64,000 nt of DNA from JAIOQJ01 sp963718635 (lineage in GTDB: Bacteria > Planctomycetota > Planctomycetia > Gemmatales > Gemmataceae): contig OY970367.1 in assembly GCA_963718635.1 (NCBI GenBank), positions 4,030,001-4,094,000 of the forward strand. The letters run 5' to 3'. Both the position numbers and the translations under genes were made by a program. Positions 1 to 8,996 of the stretch are shown piece by piece. Below the pieces are notes generated by a model that saw only the letters and a list, made by a program, of their open reading frames with translations, was not told the origin of the DNA and did no database searches. Every line of letters begins with the position of its first letter. The stretch's first letter is position 1.

Positions 1-1
1 A

Positions 2-625
<624 letters not shown>

Positions 626-760
626 GATGCTGCATGATGTAACGAGTTCATCAGCAGTAATTTGTAGCCGCTATCGCCGGAATGCGGGTTCTTCATCCAG
701 ATTCCGACGAACACGGCTCCCACAAATGCTCTTTGGTATGAAACGGCCATCCAACAGGCC

Positions 761-1333
761 TTACTTGTTCAGCTTCTCCACGACTTCGGCGATCTTTTTG
801 CTGTCCTCGGTCGGCGCTACCTTATTGTCGATGTAAGCGATTTTGCCGTCTTTGCCCACGATGAAAGTCCAGCGTTGAATGGTGGCGCTACGCTCCACCT
901 CCATCTCCTTGCCATCGACCTTCGCTTTCGCTTTTCCGGCCGCAGACTTCACGGGTACGCCGAACATCTTGGCTACATCCCCTTTTTCGTCAGCGAGAAG
1001 AGTAAAGGGCAGCTTATATTCCTTCTTGAAGAGTTGATGCGTGTGAACGGAGTCGGCGCTGATGCCGACGACATCGACTCCGATGTCGGTCAACTTCTTC
1101 GAATCGTCTCGATAGGCGCAAGCTTGCTTCGTGCAGCCGCCGGTGAAATCCGCCGGATAGAAATACAAGACTAATACCTTCTTGCCAACGTGATCGCTCG
1201 ACTTCCACGCTTTGCCGTCGTCGGCCGTGGTTTCAAAACTCGGCGCCGCATCGCCCACTTTCAATTCGACGGCCGGCAACTGGCTGCAAAAACTGAACGC
1301 GGTAACGAGGACGAGTAAAAAAGAACTTCGCAT
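761..1333 (-). CDS. Secreted peroxiredoxin (AhpC/TSA, Bcp/PrxQ type)
   Basis: A 190-residue thiol peroxidase expected to reduce hydrogen peroxide and organic hydroperoxides. Residues 1-21 form a signal peptide (MRSSFLLVLVTAFSFCSQLP), so it acts outside the cytoplasm. The peroxidatic motif PxxxTxxC is present as PADFTGGC with Cys67, and a second Cys at position 72 gives the C-x4-C pair typical of Bcp/PrxQ atypical two-Cys enzymes. The downstream motif SATIQRWTFIVGKDGKI fits the family. It is convergent with rho and has no operon partner. The family is sure; the exact substrate is not. Confidence 0.93.
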   Translation of the reverse strand: MRSSFLLVLVTAFSFCSQLPAVELKVGDAAPSFETTADDGKAWKSSDHVGKKVLVLYFYPADFTGGCTKQACAYRDDSKKLTDIGVDVVGISADSVHTHQLFKKEYKLPFTLLADEKGDVAKMFGVPVKSAAGKAKAKVDGKEMEVERSATIQRWTFIVGKDGKIAYIDNKVAPTEDSKKIAEVVEKLNK

Positions 1334-1447
1334 TGATTCTCCATTGAGAGGTCAGAGGGGAATTTTGGTTTGGCTAGAGGCGGTGTATAAGAGATTGGCG
1401 AAAAGTCGATAGGCTCTTTTATCTAAGCGAACTGGATTGTGCTTCAG

Positions 1448-1552
1448 ATTTATACCAGATCGAATTTCACGCCTTTGGGCAGGTCGAGTTGCTTGCGCTT
1501 GGGATCTCCTCATACTTCGCCAACTCGGCGCGAGCCTTCTCGACTTCTTCCT
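1448..1552 (-). pseudogene. Remnant of a kinase/SUMF1 linker (duplicate of part of the large kinase)
   Basis: Read on the minus strand, this stretch encodes EKARAELAKYEEIP and, after a frame change, KRKQLDLPKGVKFDLV followed by a stop. The intact kinase gene encodes nearly the same sequence (EKARAEWAKYEEIPERKQ, then LELPKGVKLDLV) at about 2985-3070, just before its SUMF1 domain. Only this linker survives here. It starts directly after the stop codon of the PIN gene, which suggests that the toxin-antitoxin pair replaced or interrupted a paralogous gene. No function is expected. Confidence 0.7.
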
Positions 1553-1954
1553 TCATTTCAACAGCGCAGAAAATCCCGCCTGCTCGAAGTGATGGTCGCC
1601 GGTGAGGGCTTCGGTGATTGCGTGATCTTGCGTCACCACAAACGAGATGCAATCGATGAGCGACCAATTTTTGTCGGGCCTGGCGGCGAATAACGTCCAA
1701 CCGCAAGCGAAAAGTTCAGTTGAAGCGGGAAGGACCGTCACTGCTTTGTTCACGATCAAACGGCCGACCAAATTTACAAACAAAGCCCGCCAAGGCGCCG
1801 GAGAAAAGAAGTTCGCGACTTCGGCGAGAACGAATTCAGTCGTCACCACCCCATGCCGAGCAGCGGCGGCGACCTCCTTGGCCTGCGCGTGGAACGAATC
1901 GCGTGGGTTCAGGATGGCCACGTAGAATGATGTGTCGGCAAATACGGGAATCAT
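1553..1954 (-). CDS. PIN-domain protein, VapC-like toxin
   Basis: A 133-residue PIN-domain nuclease, the fold of VapC toxins, which are Mg-dependent RNases. The acidic residues of the active site are visible: Asp7 in FADTSFYVAIL, Glu45 in LAEVAN, Asp101 in WSLIDCISF and Asp120 in LTGDHHFEQAGF. The ATG overlaps the stop of the upstream gene by four bases (ATGA), implying translational coupling to its antitoxin. Length and motif order match complete VapC proteins, so the gene looks intact. Confidence 0.88.
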   Translation of the reverse strand: MIPVFADTSFYVAILNPRDSFHAQAKEVAAAARHGVVTTEFVLAEVANFFSPAPWRALFVNLVGRLIVNKAVTVLPASTELFACGWTLFAARPDKNWSLIDCISFVVTQDHAITEALTGDHHFEQAGFSALLK

Positions 1955-2187
1955 CGCTTGGGCAGGCCATAGAGATAGTGCTCGACGTTAGTCGCCGCGT
2001 CTTCCGGCAGGCCGTCGGCTTTGCCCACGAGGTCGCCCAGAATATCCAGCAAACTCTGCGGCTTGCTTTGTTCCGCTGTTTCGGTTCGGTCGCTCGCGGC
2101 CGCCTGCACCCGCACTGTGGCGCCCTCTGCCGGCATTGGCCCGTCAAACACAACCACCCCATTTTGCATTTGGCCGACGAATTCCAT
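1951..2187 (-). CDS. Probable antitoxin paired with the PIN protein
   Basis: A 78-residue protein upstream of the PIN gene and overlapping it by four bases. The first half (MEFVGQMQNGVVVFDG...) predicts a small beta-rich domain with the pattern GxVVFDGPxPxEGATVRV seen in short antitoxin-like proteins encoded next to PIN genes in planctomycetes and cyanobacteria. The C-terminal half (SLLDILGDLVGKADGLPEDAA) would be the toxin-binding tail. No helix-turn-helix is evident. The assignment rests mainly on position and size. Confidence 0.7.
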   Translation of the reverse strand: MEFVGQMQNGVVVFDGPMPAEGATVRVQAAASDRTETAEQSKPQSLLDILGDLVGKADGLPEDAATNVEHYLYGLPKR

Positions 2188-2274
2188 GATAAGACCTCCT
2201 CAAGGCAAAAGAACGATACGTCCATTCTAACGCGCCACTAAGCAGCCTGAATGAATCCTTTCGTCTATTCTGGC

Positions 2275-5200
2275 TTACGGCTGAACGATGACGCGGAAGC
2301 CGTTGACGTCTTCGCATTTGCCCGCGGCACCGGCATTGCGGGCGGCTGAGCGGCAGTACAAAGGGGTGACGAACCAGCAACCGCCCCGCAAAACGCGCAA
2401 GTCCTCAGATATTTTGATGGTTCGTTCCGGATCTTTTTCTCCCAGATCGTCCGTCTTTTCGGCGTACCAGTCCCTGCACCATTCGCGCACGTTTCCGTGC
2501 ATGTCGTGTAAGCCGAACGAGTTCGCCCCATAACTCGCAACCTTCGTCGTACGTTCCAGGTTTGGTCCTTTCTCGTTCATACCGAACGGTACTTTTCCGT
2601 TGCAATTCGCTTTGTCGCCATTTAGCGAGTTGCCAAAATGAAAGTCGGCATTCGTTCCTGCCCGACAGGCATATTCCCACTGCGCTTCGGAGGGCAACTG
2701 AGACCCAATCGACTTGCAAAAAGCCTGGGCCTCAAGCCAGTTCACCTTATCCACGGGAAATTTGATCGTTTCCGCGCCGGGCTCAAGTCTTTCTTTGTGG
2801 TTGCCTTTTGCGGCAAAGTTACTCGGATTTTTCCCCATCACCGCTTCATACTGCTCCTGCGTCGTCTCGGTCACGGCCATGTAGAACGGCTTGGTGATAG
2901 TCACATCGTGCGGCACTTCGTTCGTGGTATTGCCTTCCGTGCCCATGCGGAATTGTCCCGGCGGGATGAGCACGAGGTCGAGCTTGACGCCTTTGGGCAG
3001 TTCGAGTTGCTTGCGCTCCGGAATCTCCTCATACTTCGCCCACTCGGCACGAGCCTTCTCGGCTTGCTCTTGGGTGAAGGGAGCTTTGAGGAGGGCGGGG
3101 GCGGGGATTTTGGGGCCTGTTTTACCGAAGTTTGACTTAATTTGACATCGCGGCAATGTTGCTGAGAGCTTCGCTATGCCTTCCATCGTTACGCCGGTCG
3201 AATCCGATAAGTCTAGATTCCTAAGTGCCTTACACCCGGCTAAATGACTTAGTCCAGTATCAGTAAGCTCTCGATTCCCATTAAGGTTGAGATCCTTCAG
3301 ACAAGCGAACTTCGCAATTTCGGGAAGAAGTTCGTCCCGCGCTGTTATTGAAAATCCGAAATTTATTAGCGCTTGCATGGTGGCAAGTGTTTGAATCGAT
3401 TCCAACTCAATTCGTCGCGGACCAATAAGGTGGATCTTGGAAAGCGGCATCGCGGCCAACGACCGGTATCCCTTTACACTTACTTGCCCGGACGTACCGA
3501 GACCCAATAAAAACAGAATTTTTAGTTCGGGTAATTCAACCAGTCGCACCAAGTCGGCATCCGCAATTTTGCGCGCCTGACAACCAAGGTTTTTTAGTCG
3601 CGAGATTTTTTTAAGCGAGTCGATGCTTGCGGCCGACAACTCGAAGCTTGCACTCAGAGTTTCAAGTTGGTCGCAAAACGGCGCGGAGGCCAATCGCTCG
3701 AATTCTTCGTCTGTAAAGGGTGAAGCGGCATACATACTTAGGCTGAGTCTCCTGATCAATCTCAGCGGCAATACAGCCGGCAAGAGAATCTCGTTATTGA
3801 AGTTTGGCGGCAGCGCCGAATTTCCTTGACTGACATCGATCGCGTCAACAACAAACGCCTCCTCCGGCACCGCATCGCTCTTCTTGATTTGCAGCCTCCG
3901 CCCGTCGGCAAAGCGGACCCAAAGGCCATCGATGTGTGGATGCAGCAGTTCCGCGGCCTTGCGGTCGGGGTTGGCTATTTGTGCTTCGGCGTCGCCGTCC
4001 CATTCGACCTTGCAGTTCGGCAGCGCTGCTCGAAAGCGCTTAACTGCCTCGGCGGTCACCGCCGTATTGCGGATTACTAGATGCCGTAGTTTCGCACATT
4101 GAGTGAATTCGGCTAAAGCCGAATCTCCGAATTTGTTGGTATCTGACACGTTGATGAACTCAAGGTCGGGCATTCGGGTGACATGGCGGAATGCAGCCAA
4201 GTCACTGACCTGACAACTTCCCAGGTTGATTCTTTTCAACGGAAGAGTTGCTATCGCCGCGAAGCCGGATTCGCCCACCCTTGACGTGGAGGCCCCGATG
4301 TTGATCATTTGTAAATCCGTCAGCCCAGGCAACTCCTTGAGGCGCGCTAAAACTTCATTGTCGGCCGTATTTGCAAAACATCGAAGACTCGTCAACTTCG
4401 GCAGCTTCTTCAGGGCGCTTATCGTTGCGCCATTTAATTGAAAGACAGCTTGCAAAGTGGTGAGAGTCTCAGCGGCGGAGCTATCGCACAATTGGACAAT
4501 GTCATCGGTTGACAGATTTAGGCGGCCGGAGCCATTCTCCTTGATAGCGGTCAATGATTGCAGGGGACCTTCGCTCGGAAACAATCCGGTTCTGATCACT
4601 TCTTTAGGTACGACCGGGCCGGATCTCCAGCCTCCCGCGTCGATGACAACTAATGAAAATGGTTGAGTCGGCAAGGGATTGCCGGACCTGACCAGATGCT
4701 GTTTCCCATCGGCAGACTGGAGCGTGAGTGAAGCGACATGCGGCAGCAACAACTCAGCTGCCCGGCGGTCAGGCGACATTTCTTCGCTCGTCTTCACCAC
4801 TTCTTTCGCCTTCACTAGCTTAGGCGTCTCTTTATTCTGCGACTCGGCAACCTTCGGCCGTTCTTTGGGCGAACCTCGAAACGCGAAGAAGCCACCGATG
4901 GCGAGAGTGAGAAAGGCGATGGCGCCAACAGCGAGATAGAGTTTCTTGGGCGAGCTCGGAGCGTGAGCGACGGGAGTTTTCGATAGGGAAGACTCCCGTC
5001 GCTTACGCTCCGGGCTCGCCGGCGTTTTGATTTTTTGTTGAGGATTCTGATAGTCCGAATCGTCAATCCCTTCGAACGGGCTATTGTCCACTTCCGTTGG
5101 CAGCGTCACATAGACGACTTCTTTCACCACTTGCGGCGCCCCGGCTATGGGCTTTTCAATGTCGCTTAGCGCATCGACGACATCCTGGGCCGAGGGCGGT

Positions 5201-6129
5201 CGCTTAGCTGCATCCTTTGACAGCAGCAAGTGAATCAATCCCTCCAACTCAACCGGAACTTTGGGGTTCAATTTGCGCACGGGAATCGGCTTCTCGGTGC
5301 CGATGGCCATCAGCACCGCCATGGTGTTCGGCCCGCTGAAAGGTTGCTTGCCCGTGCAAAGGCGATAAAGAACAACGCCGAGGCTCCAGAGATCGCTGCG
5401 GGCGTCGACCGCTTCGCCCCTCGCTTGCTCGGGCGCCATATAAGCCGGCGTGCCGACGACTGCGCCGCTTTTCGTCAGGTGAATGTCGTCGTTTGCTTCT
5501 CGCGCCAGACCGAAATCCAGAATCTTCACTCGGCCTTTCGGCGCTTCAAGCCATATGTTGGCGGGTTTAATATCGCGATGGATCAGGCCTACTTCATGGG
5601 CCGCTTGCAGTCCTTCGGCGATCTCGCGGGCGATGCGAATGGTCTGGCTGATTTCCAGTTCACCCTTTTCTTTTAAGTATTGGTCGAGCGGGACACCTTT
5701 CAGAAACTCCATCGCGATGAACGGAATCTTGTTTTCTTCGCCGACTTGATAGATCGTGACGACGTTATCGTGCTGCAACTTGGCGGCCGCGCGCGCTTCG
5801 CGCAGAAAGCGATCGCGGGCATGGGCGTCGCGGGCGAATTTCGGCAGCATGATCTTGAGAGCCGCCATGCGCCGCAGATGCGAGTCTTCCGCGTAGAGCA
5901 CCATCCCCATGCCGCCGCGGCCAAGTTCTTTCAGCACACGGTATTGGCCAAGCCGGCCGAGTTCGCCTTCGCCCTGCGGCGGCACCAGGAAAGAGCGAAC
6001 GTCGATTTCATCGTGCTCGTCACCCCGGCCCGGATGATAGCTGTTGGTTTCGGCATTGTCTGTGCCGTGTGTGTGGGGAACATCGGCGGCGGTATTGAGC
6101 GCCTTCTTTGACGAAACGGGATCCGGCAT
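2275..6129 (-). CDS. Membrane Ser/Thr protein kinase with two LRR modules and a C-terminal SUMF1-like domain
   Basis: A 1284-residue multidomain protein. The cytoplasmic kinase (about 62-325) is complete: Gly loop GRGGMG at 71-76, Lys92, HRD at 184-186, DFG at 205-207 and the activation segment GTPAYMAPEQARGE. A juxtamembrane linker (365-395) precedes one transmembrane helix at about 397-417. Outside, two copies of a module follow, each beginning DR(R/K)AAELL-PH and continuing into leucine-rich repeats (about 455-705 and 715-1015). The C-terminus (about 1050-1284) is a formylglycine-synthase-like fold (IPPGQFRMG, LPSEAQWEYACRAGT, HGNVREWCRDWY, RVLRGGCW). The Cys pair of active formylglycine-generating enzymes is not conserved, so this domain is more likely a binding module. 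Probably an outside-in signalling receptor. Confidence 0.95.
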   Translation of the reverse strand: MPDPVSSKKALNTAADVPHTHGTDNAETNSYHPGRGDEHDEIDVRSFLVPPQGEGELGRLGQYRVLKELGRGGMGMVLYAEDSHLRRMAALKIMLPKFARDAHARDRFLREARAAAKLQHDNVVTIYQVGEENKIPFIAMEFLKGVPLDQYLKEKGELEISQTIRIAREIAEGLQAAHEVGLIHRDIKPANIWLEAPKGRVKILDFGLAREANDDIHLTKSGAVVGTPAYMAPEQARGEAVDARSDLWSLGVVLYRLCTGKQPFSGPNTMAVLMAIGTEKPIPVRKLNPKVPVELEGLIHLLLSKDAAKRPPSAQDVVDALSDIEKPIAGAPQVVKEVVYVTLPTEVDNSPFEGIDDSDYQNPQQKIKTPASPERKRRESSLSKTPVAHAPSSPKKLYLAVGAIAFLTLAIGGFFAFRGSPKERPKVAESQNKETPKLVKAKEVVKTSEEMSPDRRAAELLLPHVASLTLQSADGKQHLVRSGNPLPTQPFSLVVIDAGGWRSGPVVPKEVIRTGLFPSEGPLQSLTAIKENGSGRLNLSTDDIVQLCDSSAAETLTTLQAVFQLNGATISALKKLPKLTSLRCFANTADNEVLARLKELPGLTDLQMINIGASTSRVGESGFAAIATLPLKRINLGSCQVSDLAAFRHVTRMPDLEFINVSDTNKFGDSALAEFTQCAKLRHLVIRNTAVTAEAVKRFRAALPNCKVEWDGDAEAQIANPDRKAAELLHPHIDGLWVRFADGRRLQIKKSDAVPEEAFVVDAIDVSQGNSALPPNFNNEILLPAVLPLRLIRRLSLSMYAASPFTDEEFERLASAPFCDQLETLSASFELSAASIDSLKKISRLKNLGCQARKIADADLVRLVELPELKILFLLGLGTSGQVSVKGYRSLAAMPLSKIHLIGPRRIELESIQTLATMQALINFGFSITARDELLPEIAKFACLKDLNLNGNRELTDTGLSHLAGCKALRNLDLSDSTGVTMEGIAKLSATLPRCQIKSNFGKTGPKIPAPALLKAPFTQEQAEKARAEWAKYEEIPERKQLELPKGVKLDLVLIPPGQFRMGTEGNTTNEVPHDVTITKPFYMAVTETTQEQYEAVMGKNPSNFAAKGNHKERLEPGAETIKFPVDKVNWLEAQAFCKSIGSQLPSEAQWEYACRAGTNADFHFGNSLNGDKANCNGKVPFGMNEKGPNLERTTKVASYGANSFGLHDMHGNVREWCRDWYAEKTDDLGEKDPERTIKISEDLRVLRGGCWFVTPLYCRSAARNAGAAGKCEDVNGFRVIVQP
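4952..5017. repeat. Palindromic repeat inside the kinase gene (juxtamembrane linker)
   Basis: Two 26-base arms (4952-4977 and 4992-5017) match in 24 positions when one is inverted; their cores read AGCGTGAGCGACGGGAGT and ACTCCCGTCGCTTACGCT. The same family occurs between genes at 16966-17051 and as a single arm near 33388-33424. Here it is translated as residues 371-393 of the kinase, just before the membrane helix, and keeps the frame open. Confidence 0.75.
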
Positions 6130-6304
6130 GGCGAGGGCCCTTTGATGATGGAATCATCATCAAAATATGCTTTCGGAAGTGAAGGTGCAAGGTACGCAAC
6201 GGGTGAAGTGCCGCGGTGGTTTGCGGAAACATTCGACCGGCGTCCCTACTCAAGCCAGTTCGTACGTGTCTCACCACGCTGATTGGATTGCCAGTATTTG
6301 CAGC
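6130..6304. other. Spacer between the kinase and ATP-grasp genes
   Basis: About 175 bases upstream of the kinase start. I see no gene, no repeat of the local families and no clear terminator. The kinase promoter would be expected here. Confidence 0.4.
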
Positions 6305-7116
6305 CTATTCGACGGTAAGCCGCCGATCGATTACCCAATTGGAGTCAGTGGGCGATAACTCGTCCCGTCGCTGACAGGCACGACGGAAAACGGGAAGCAT
6401 CTTCGAATGATCGCATCCGAGCAAGCCGGAACACCAGACCGGATTGAACTCGACTACTGCCCAACCGCGATCGTCAATGATTCCAACATCCAGCGTAAAC
6501 ACGGGAGGCAACGGCACGGCATCATCCGCAAGAAGTGCTTCGCAGAAGGCTAGCATTTCGCTTGCCTCCGTCTCGGTATAGGGCCAACACTCATTTTTGT
6601 CTTTCGCGTAACGGCCAGCGCGAATATAGGGAGAGAAGGTAACAACCCTTCGTTCAAGCACCATCACCCGAAACTCGACATTCCGCGAACAGGTTCTGAA
6701 ATCAACACGGGCGTGTCACGAGGTACCTTGGTTCCGCAACGAAGGTATTTTCCAGTTTCAGCTACTTGCGCTTCGAAAACTTTGCTGGCACAATCTGCGG
6801 GTTTGATAAATGCTCGTTGGGGCAATTGTAAAGCGTCTGCAAGAATCGCGAACCGAATTTCGCGCTGCGTATACGTAGCTGGGACACAGGCGAGAAGATC
6901 AAACGAAGGCTCAATCAGGGCGAACGAGTGGAGTCTGGCTACGCCAAGCGCCAGACCAATCTCGGCACAGATGCCAAAGTCCTTACCATGCAGGACCTTG
7001 GGAACATCGTTGCCCTCCAACCACTGACAGCCCCATCGCTCTTGTTTGGCGACAACAGCGAGCCGATCCGCTTCAGGTTGAAACGTACGGGATAACAGCA
7101 AGGTAGGCATAAACAA
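6305..7116 (-). CDS. ATP-grasp (R2K-like, DUF4343) protein, split by a frameshift
   Basis: Two frames, 6664-7116 (150 residues) and 6305-6667 (120 residues), together make one ATP-grasp protein of about 270 residues. The N-terminal part ends ...AFIKPADCASKVFEA...VLISEPVR; the second part continues VEFRVMVLERRVVTFSPYIR... and ends with the metal-binding region VFTLDVGIIDDRGWAVVEFN. At 6683-6687 the sequence reads GTT CGC GG AAT GTC GAG TTT on the coding strand; restoring one base (TGG) gives EPVRWNVEFR, the expected ATP-grasp strand. These proteins ligate amino or carboxyl groups using ATP; the substrate here is unknown. Either a recent pseudogene or a sequence error. Confidence 0.82.
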
Positions 7117-7164
7117 TTAGTGAGTAGGACGGTAATTCAGATTCAAAAAAGTGCTAAACGACAT

Positions 7165-7722
7165 TCAAAGAATATCCGCCTCGGAAAAGGTTGACTGCAC
7201 TTTGCCTACTACTTCCCTGAATAGCCAAGCCAGTGGTTCACGGTTCTTTCCAGCCGTGGAGCCATCGATAATATTGAACGCAAGAAACAAGTTCCAATCC
7301 TTGATGTTTCGCAAGAGTGCGTCGAAGCGATCTTGATTGTATTTGCCCTTCTTGCTCTCCGCCTGCCGCCAAAGGGCAAATGGCTCATCGTGGTACTGTA
7401 CCATCGCCAGCAAGTCAGCGTCGTCGCAATACAACGCTAAAAATTCTTGGGCCAAGGAGGCGTGGCTCTTCGGATCGGTTATGCCAACGCCCGGCTGCGC
7501 TTCCGCTTTGAAGCTGTCGTGCGTATGGATAAGGAGCTTTAGCTTCCAATAGTCGACCTCATTGAGTTTATCCTTCAATTTTTCAAGATTAGGCTCAATC
7601 TCGGCAAGATGGGCGCGGACAGTCCCTTCGGGATGCCCCGGCCGAGCCTCGCCCCAATCGAGGTTTTTGAGATAGCGAGGATCCTTCACGAGTGCGTCGA
7701 AGATCAGTTTGTAATCGATCAT
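7165..7722 (-). CDS. HD-domain-like protein
   Basis: About 185 residues from the ATG at 7722. A longer frame starts at 7779, but its extra residues are read from an intergenic palindrome, so the shorter start is preferred. Conserved-looking His/Asp positions are spread as in HD phosphohydrolases: GHPEGTVRAHL near the N-terminus, IHTHD (66-69), SHASLA (around 87) and VQYHDEPF (111-112). HD proteins hydrolyse phosphate esters or nucleotides with bound metals; the substrate cannot be told. A Trp-rich C-terminal half ends at FSEADIL. Confidence 0.6.
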   Translation of the reverse strand: MIDYKLIFDALVKDPRYLKNLDWGEARPGHPEGTVRAHLAEIEPNLEKLKDKLNEVDYWKLKLLIHTHDSFKAEAQPGVGITDPKSHASLAQEFLALYCDDADLLAMVQYHDEPFALWRQAESKKGKYNQDRFDALLRNIKDWNLFLAFNIIDGSTAGKNREPLAWLFREVVGKVQSTFSEADIL

Positions 7723-7741
7723 TGTTGACCCGGATTGTTTC

Positions 7742-7797
7742 GTCGGACAACCGTCTCGGTTGTCCGTCAAACGGGACAACCGAGACGGTTGTCCTAC
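7742..7797. repeat. Intergenic palindromic repeat, GGACAACCG family, copy 1
   Basis: A 56-base perfect or near-perfect hairpin with arms ACAACCGTCTCGGTTGTCC and GGACAACCGAGACGGTTGT around GTCAAACG; each arm is itself palindromic. A second copy is at 9211-9266 and a related half at about 19698-19721. It lies between two genes and could form a strong RNA hairpin. Confidence 0.85.
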
Positions 7798-7837
7798 GCC
7801 ACAGAAGCAAACAGCTAGATTGCCGCGCCGACCTTAC

Positions 7838-8194
7838 TCAGTGACACCGCTGCAGGACGACGATGGGCGATCCGCCCTCGATTCGCCACTTGGCGGCGAA
7901 GTAGCAATAGCCGTCAGCGAATTGCTCCTTGTAAGCAGTCTGGTCCGGGTCAGCCAAGTGCGGCTTGACCTCGCCCTTCCAGAATGCGAAGCAGTTCTCT
8001 TCCGGCACCCAGAGGGGCTTGGCTCCAACGTCAACGACCAGAAATTGAACTGGCCCGACCCGCAATAGTTCGCGTAGCTGGGCCGCGGACAGGTCGTGCT
8101 CCCATTGTGCCGAAAGCAGGCCGTCGTCGTTCCACAGAGATTTGGGGGGCAACACGGTGGTGATTCGCTCGGACCACTTCATCTGCGGGGCCAC
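7838..8194 (-). CDS. Hypothetical protein (118 residues)
   Basis: A soluble protein read from a GTG at 8194, or from the ATG at 8182. The sequence (WSERITTVLPPKSLWNDDG..., LSAAQLRELLRVGPVQFLVV, PLWVPEENCFAFWKGEVKPHL) is well-behaved coding sequence, and the frame is open some 50 bases further upstream. I do not recognise the family. It follows two small genes in the same direction (87 residues and HEPN protein) with an 85-base gap. Confidence 0.6.
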   Translation of the reverse strand: MAPQMKWSERITTVLPPKSLWNDDGLLSAQWEHDLSAAQLRELLRVGPVQFLVVDVGAKPLWVPEENCFAFWKGEVKPHLADPDQTAYKEQFADGYCYFAAKWRIEGGSPIVVLQRCH

Positions 8195-8279
8195 ATGCTG
8201 TACGCTCTTGGCTGATTTCGCCGGGATCGAAGTAAATTGTATTCAGGCGGACGAAGCTTTTTTGAAATATTTCAGCAAT

Positions 8280-8543
8280 CTAAGTTGCCTTAATCTCTTC
8301 CGGACTTGCACCGACCGACAGGGATACCTTGCCCCATTCCTCCGGCCGAAGAGTTTTTATCAGAACCGACCAAATCAGGTCGTTCCTATCCTTCATTCGC
8401 TGCCCGTCGAACTTGCGACTCACGATTACGACATGGATGCTGTCTTCGGGGCCGTCTGAGACATCGACCAAATCATCACGGTCTTTGAAATAGGCCCCTT
8501 GCAATTCACTGCGAATCTTTTGCCTCAACTGTTCTGCGGCCAT
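8280..8543 (-). CDS. Small hypothetical protein next to the HEPN gene
   Basis: 87 residues. The pattern HVVIVSRKFDGQRMKDRNDLIWSV followed by LRPEEWGKVSLSV resembles the core of BolA-like domains (VVxxSxxFxGxxxxxRHxxI, then EW), but without the conserved His, so a BolA relationship is only a suggestion. It begins 12 bases after the HEPN gene in the same direction and is probably co-transcribed with it, making a functional partner likely. Confidence 0.6.
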   Translation of the reverse strand: MAAEQLRQKIRSELQGAYFKDRDDLVDVSDGPEDSIHVVIVSRKFDGQRMKDRNDLIWSVLIKTLRPEEWGKVSLSVGASPEEIKAT

Positions 8544-8555
8544 TATCGAGCCTCC

Positions 8556-8996
8556 TCAAGAGTTGTTATCAATCCAATGTGAGATCTTTTCAACCGCCTC
8601 TAGAAAATCCTTGGCATCGTTTTGATTCGATGGGTCTGCAGTATACCGCCATGCAGGCACCCAGCGGTTCACCATGCCGAAGAGTTGCCAATGTTCTTCA
8701 TTCTGCCGCAGCCGATCTATGGTGTTGGTCAATCGCAGCAACAATTCGAGTTGATGGGTGAAGACGGTCGCCCGAGCGACGAGAATTCCCTTGGTCAGCA
8801 ACTCATCTTCAAGCTCGCGCAGGTGGCGGCAATTAAACATACGCATTAGTTTCGTTTTCAGCAGGCACTCAACCGAATAACCTGCCATATACATCGCTCC
8901 ACGCCAGCGGAAGGCATCGAAGAGTGCTTTGGCATCATCCATGCGATGCTTGCCGGCCTTTCCCTGTTCGCTTATACCTTGGAACAGATCGCTCAT
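8556..8996 (-). CDS. HEPN-domain protein
   Basis: 146 residues, all-helical. The stretch DDAKALFDAFRWRGAMYMAG followed by YSVECLLKTKL is the characteristic first half of HEPN domains, and the C-terminal helix NDAKDFLEAVEKISHWI fits as well. HEPN proteins bind nucleotides or act as RNases and usually sit beside a small partner. The usual MNT nucleotidyltransferase is not here; an 87-residue protein of unknown fold follows instead. The catalytic Rx4-6H motif is not evident. Confidence 0.82.
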   Translation of the reverse strand: MSDLFQGISEQGKAGKHRMDDAKALFDAFRWRGAMYMAGYSVECLLKTKLMRMFNCRHLRELEDELLTKGILVARATVFTHQLELLLRLTNTIDRLRQNEEHWQLFGMVNRWVPAWRYTADPSNQNDAKDFLEAVEKISHWIDNNS

